The position numbers were made by a program, and so were the translations under genes. From Betaproteobacteria bacterium (GTDB lineage: Bacteria > Pseudomonadota > Gammaproteobacteria > Burkholderiales > Usitatibacteraceae), in NCBI GenBank assembly GCA_012274175.1, contig JAAOZZ010000114.1:1-8155 (forward strand): 8,155 bases of DNA, given 5' to 3'. Shown piece after piece: positions 5,869-8,155 of the stretch (position 1 is the stretch's first letter; every line of letters begins with the position of its first letter). The notes beneath the pieces are model-generated. The model was not told where the DNA came from. It did not search any database and was given only the letters and a program-made list of their open reading frames with translations.

Positions 5869-7149
5869 CTAGCTGCGCTCGAGCGCGCGTCCGATGTCCC
5901 AGAGGATGTCGTCCACGCTTTCCAGCCCGATGGAAAGCCGCACCATGTCCGGCGGCACGCCCGCCTTCACCTGGTCCTCCTCGGAGAGCTGGCGGTGCGT
6001 AGTCGACGCGGGATGGATCACGAGCGACTTCGCGTCTCCGATATTGGCGAGGTGGCTCACGAACTGCAGGCCCTCGATGAATTTCACGCCCGCGTCGAAG
6101 CCGCCCTTGATGCCGAACGACAGCAGCGAGCCAGCCCCGCGCGGCAGGTAGCGCTTCGCGAGGGCGTGATAGCGGTCGTCTTCGAGGCCCGGGTAGTTGA
6201 CCCACGCCACCTTCGGGTGCGACTGCAGGAACCGCGCGACACCCATCGCGTTGGCGCAATGCCGGTCCATGCGCACGGGAAGCGTCTCCAGGCCCTGCAG
6301 CAGCAGCCACGCATTGAAAGGCGAGATCGCCGGACCAAACACGCGCAGCACCTCCATGCGCGCCTTCATCGTGAAGCCGAAGTCGCCGAAGGTCTCGTAG
6401 AAGCGCACGCCGTGGTAGCCCGCCGAGGGCTCCGTCATGCCCGGGTACCTGCCGTTGTCCCACGGGAACTTCCCGCTCTCGATCACCACACCGCCCATGG
6501 AAGTGCCGTGACCGCCGATGAACTTCGTGGCCGAATGCACCACGATGTCCGCTCCATGGACGAAGGGTTGGCAGAGGTAGGGCGAGGCCGCGGTGTTGTC
6601 GACGATGAAGGCCACGCCCGCCTCCCGCGCGATGGCGGCGATGGCGGCGATGTCGATCACGTTGATCGCGGGATTGCCGAGGGTCTCGGAGAAAATCGCC
6701 TTGGTGTTGGGCTTGAGCGCGCGGCGGAAATTCTCCGGCTCGTCGGGATCCACCAGAGTCGCCTCGATGCCCAGCTTCGCGAAGCTGACCGCGAGCATCG
6801 TGTAGGTGCCGCCGTAGAGCTTCGAGGAGGACACGATGTGGTCGCCCGCCTGCAGGATGTTGAGGAGCGCCACCATCTCCGCCGCCTGGCCCGAGGCGGT
6901 GGCCACCGCCGCGCGCCCGCCCTCGATCGCGGCCATGCGCTCCTCGAAGACGGCCGTGGTGGGATTCGACAGCCGCGTGTAGACGTTGCCGAACGTCTGC
7001 AGGTTGAAGAGGCTCGCGGCGTGCTCGGCGCTGTCGAACACGTACGACGTGGTCTGGTAGAGCGGGACCGCGCGCGCGCCGGTCTGGGCGTCGGGGATCT
7101 GCCCGGCGTGCAGGCACAGCGTTTCAAATCCGAATTCGCGGTCCGCCAT
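5869..7149 (-). CDS. metY: O-acetylhomoserine aminocarboxypropyltransferase (sulfhydrylase)
   Basis: This is a 426-residue PLP enzyme of the Cys/Met metabolism family that joins O-acetylhomoserine with sulfide to give homocysteine in methionine synthesis. Visible elements are LCLHAGQIPD near the N-terminus, YTRLSNPTTAVFEERMAAIEGG (57-78) with the phosphate-contacting tyrosine and arginine, and SGQAAEM (86-92). LYGGTYT follows at 111-117, DNTAASPYLCQPF (184-196) has the aspartate facing the pyridine nitrogen, and SATKFIGGHGTS (206-217) has K209 as the Schiff-base lysine. The length fits MetY better than the shorter cystathionine gamma-synthases of about 380-400 aa. The ATG at 7149 is chosen because the family N-terminus begins there and GGAG stands seven bases upstream. 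The frame itself is open much further upstream, within the SPFH gene. The gene lies 41 bp after the SPFH gene and shows no functional link to the fad cluster downstream. Confidence 0.93.
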   Translation of the reverse strand: MADREFGFETLCLHAGQIPDAQTGARAVPLYQTTSYVFDSAEHAASLFNLQTFGNVYTRLSNPTTAVFEERMAAIEGGRAAVATASGQAAEMVALLNILQAGDHIVSSSKLYGGTYTMLAVSFAKLGIEATLVDPDEPENFRRALKPNTKAIFSETLGNPAINVIDIAAIAAIAREAGVAFIVDNTAASPYLCQPFVHGADIVVHSATKFIGGHGTSMGGVVIESGKFPWDNGRYPGMTEPSAGYHGVRFYETFGDFGFTMKARMEVLRVFGPAISPFNAWLLLQGLETLPVRMDRHCANAMGVARFLQSHPKVAWVNYPGLEDDRYHALAKRYLPRGAGSLLSFGIKGGFDAGVKFIEGLQFVSHLANIGDAKSLVIHPASTTHRQLSEEDQVKAGVPPDMVRLSIGLESVDDILWDIGRALERS

Positions 7150-7152
7150 TTG

Positions 7153-7186
7153 CCCTCTCCCCGACCCTCTCCCGGGGGAGAGGGAG
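7153..7186. repeat. CCCTCTCCC/GGGAGAGGG palindromic element before metY
   Basis: CCCTCTCCC (7165-7173) and GGGAGAGGG (7176-7184) are perfect 9-bp arms around GG. A second left-arm copy, CCCTCTCCCC, sits at 7153-7162. The element fills nearly the whole 41-bp gap between the SPFH gene and metY. On the minus strand the outer copy gives GGGGAGAGGGCAA-ATG, so it also serves as the metY Shine-Dalgarno (GGAG at 7160-7157, spacing 7). It is of the same family as the element at 5731-5760. Confidence 0.7.
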
Positions 7187-7190
7187 CGCC

Positions 7191-8120
7191 TTACTTCGCC
7201 GCCGCCTCGCCCAGCTTCGTGCGGTCGAGCACGGTCATGGCGCTGGAGACGAGGCCCGCGATGTTGGAGAGGTCGCCGGGAATGATGAGCGTGTTGCCCG
7301 CCTTGGCGAGGTTGCCGAACGCTTCGACGTACTGCCCGGCGACCTTCAGGTTCGCGGCACTCATGCCTCCGGGAGACTCGATGGCCAAGGCGACGGCGCG
7401 CACCGCATTGGCGGTCGCGTCGGCCACGAGCTGGATCGCCGCCGCCTCGCCCTGCGCCTTGTTGATGGCCGCCTGCTTCTGGCCTTCGGAGGCGAGGATC
7501 GCGGCCTGGCGCGAGCCGTCGGCCACGTTGATCTCCTGCTGGCGCTTGCCCTCGGATGTCGCGATCACCGCGCGCTTCTCGCGCTCGGCGGTGATCTGCG
7601 CCTGCATCGAGCGCAGGATCGCCTCGGGCGGCGTGAGGCTCTTGATCTCGTATCTCAGGACCTTGATGCCCCAGGTGCGCCCCGCCTCGTCCAGCACGCC
7701 CACGATCGTGTGGTTGATCTCGTCGCGGCTCTCGAAGGTCTTGTCCAGCTCCATCTTGCCGATCACCGAGCGCAGCGCCGTCTGCGCGAGCTGCGTGATG
7801 GCCTGCACGTAGTTCGAGGAGCCGTAGGAGGCGAGCCGCGGGTCGACCACCTGGAAGTAGATGATGCCGTCCACCGCGAGCTGGGTGTTGTCCTTCGTGA
7901 TGCAGACCTGCTCGGCCACGTCGAGGGGGAATTCCTTGAGCGAATGCTTGTAGGTCACGCGGTCGAGGAACGGCACGATGAGGTTCAGCCCCGGCTCGAG
8001 CACGCGGAAGAACGTGCCCAGGCGCTCCACCACCCACGCGTTCTGCTGCGGGACGATGCGCACGCCCTCGAAGATCACGACCACGATCATCGCGAAGACG
8101 AACACCGCGATGGTGGCCAC
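7191..8120 (-). CDS. SPFH/band 7 (stomatin, QmcA-type) membrane protein
   Basis: This is a 309-residue member of the stomatin/prohibitin superfamily, resembling E. coli QmcA; such proteins form oligomeric membrane scaffolds and may affect membrane-protein quality control. One N-terminal hydrophobic segment (about 2-17) is followed by the SPFH domain (about 20-180): VRIVPQQNAWVVERLG, then LEPGLNLIVPFLDRV, SKDN-like TKDN (76-79), and WGIKVLRYEIKSLTPP (150-165). A helical stretch from about 175 to 245 carries EG/DG/QG pairs every 11 residues (190-191, 201-202, 212-213, 223-224) in SEGKRQ- and SEGQKQ-like units, typical of the stomatin coiled-coil region. A hydrophobic TLIIPGDL (277-284) follows. 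The start is uncertain: codon 8120 is GTG with no clear Shine-Dalgarno, an in-frame ATG lies at 8090, and the frame is open to the window's right edge, so the true start may be outside. The NfeD partner often found beside such genes is not visible. Confidence 0.88.
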   Translation of the reverse strand: MATIAVFVFAMIVVVIFEGVRIVPQQNAWVVERLGTFFRVLEPGLNLIVPFLDRVTYKHSLKEFPLDVAEQVCITKDNTQLAVDGIIYFQVVDPRLASYGSSNYVQAITQLAQTALRSVIGKMELDKTFESRDEINHTIVGVLDEAGRTWGIKVLRYEIKSLTPPEAILRSMQAQITAEREKRAVIATSEGKRQQEINVADGSRQAAILASEGQKQAAINKAQGEAAAIQLVADATANAVRAVALAIESPGGMSAANLKVAGQYVEAFGNLAKAGNTLIIPGDLSNIAGLVSSAMTVLDRTKLGEAAAK

Positions 8121-8155
8121 GGCGCTGTGGGTGAGTGTCGCGGCCGCGATCGTGA

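Noticed and set aside
5830..5869. Inverted repeat GCGCGGCG/CGCCGCGC after metY as a terminator, with an embedded 12-bp palindrome at 5832-5843
   Set aside because: The loop is 24 bases, no T-run follows on either strand, and such GC-only matches are common at this base composition.
6629..6655. Tandem GATGGCGGC repeats in metY
   Set aside because: They encode the in-frame IAAIAAIA helix stretch of MetY (about 167-174) and look like simple coding repetition.
5518..7812. A 764-codon open frame on the plus strand opposite tetR, metY and the SPFH gene
   Set aside because: It is antisense to three well-supported genes, has histidine/arginine/alanine-rich composition typical of GC-rich shadow frames, shows no recognisable motif, and runs through two intergenic palindromes.
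7150..8037. Fusion of metY with an upstream domain in the same open frame
   Set aside because: The upstream part is a shadow of the SPFH gene in another frame. The MetY family N-terminus and a ribosome binding site coincide at 7149.
1..8155. Search for mobile-element genes, tRNA or other RNA genes, CRISPR arrays, toxin-antitoxin or defence genes
   Set aside because: Nearly all the sequence is covered by six metabolic, regulatory or membrane-protein genes. The remaining gaps (67, 16, 181 and 41 bp) hold only promoter, operator and palindromic repeats.

Overview
The window is GC-rich chromosomal DNA. Gene content and codon use suggest a betaproteobacterium, which is an inference. All six protein genes lie on the minus strand, so transcription runs from right to left. 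I found no mobile-element gene, phage gene, RNA gene or CRISPR array. The content is ordinary central metabolism, and the interest lies in the short control regions and dispersed palindromes between genes.

Reading in the direction of transcription: (1) an SPFH/stomatin (QmcA-type) membrane protein at the right edge (7191-8120, start uncertain); (2) a metY-type O-acetylhomoserine sulfhydrylase (5869-7149); (3) a 181-bp control region (5688-5868); (4) a four-gene fatty-acid beta-oxidation cluster. The cluster comprises a PsrA-like TetR regulator (4977-5687), the membrane-anchored acyl-CoA dehydrogenase fadE (2477-4960), a FadI-type thiolase (1218-2525) and a FadJ-type enoyl-CoA hydratase/3-hydroxyacyl-CoA dehydrogenase (1-1150, running off the left edge).

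The three enzymes cover a whole turn of the spiral: FadE makes enoyl-CoA, FadJ hydrates and oxidises it, and FadI cleaves off acetyl-CoA. Gaps are 16 bp (tetR-fadE), a 49-bp overlap (fadE-fadI) and 67 bp (fadI-fadJ), so one transcript is likely. In front of the regulator are a 17-bp-spaced sigma70-type promoter and, four bases after its -10, a perfect 9+2+9 inverted repeat (5777-5796). Its core, CAAAC-N4-GTTTG, fits the PsrA operator consensus as I recall it. A second, degenerate copy abuts it (5767-5780). The regulator's recognition-helix region is nearly the same as PsrA's, so an autoregulated, fatty-acid-responsive fad operon is the best reading.

Three gaps carry dispersed-type palindromes of two families. 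A 60-bp hairpin repeat at 1161-1220 supplies the fadI stop codon. CCCTCTCC/GGAGAGGG elements lie at 5731-5760 and 7153-7186, and the second supplies the metY ribosome binding site.
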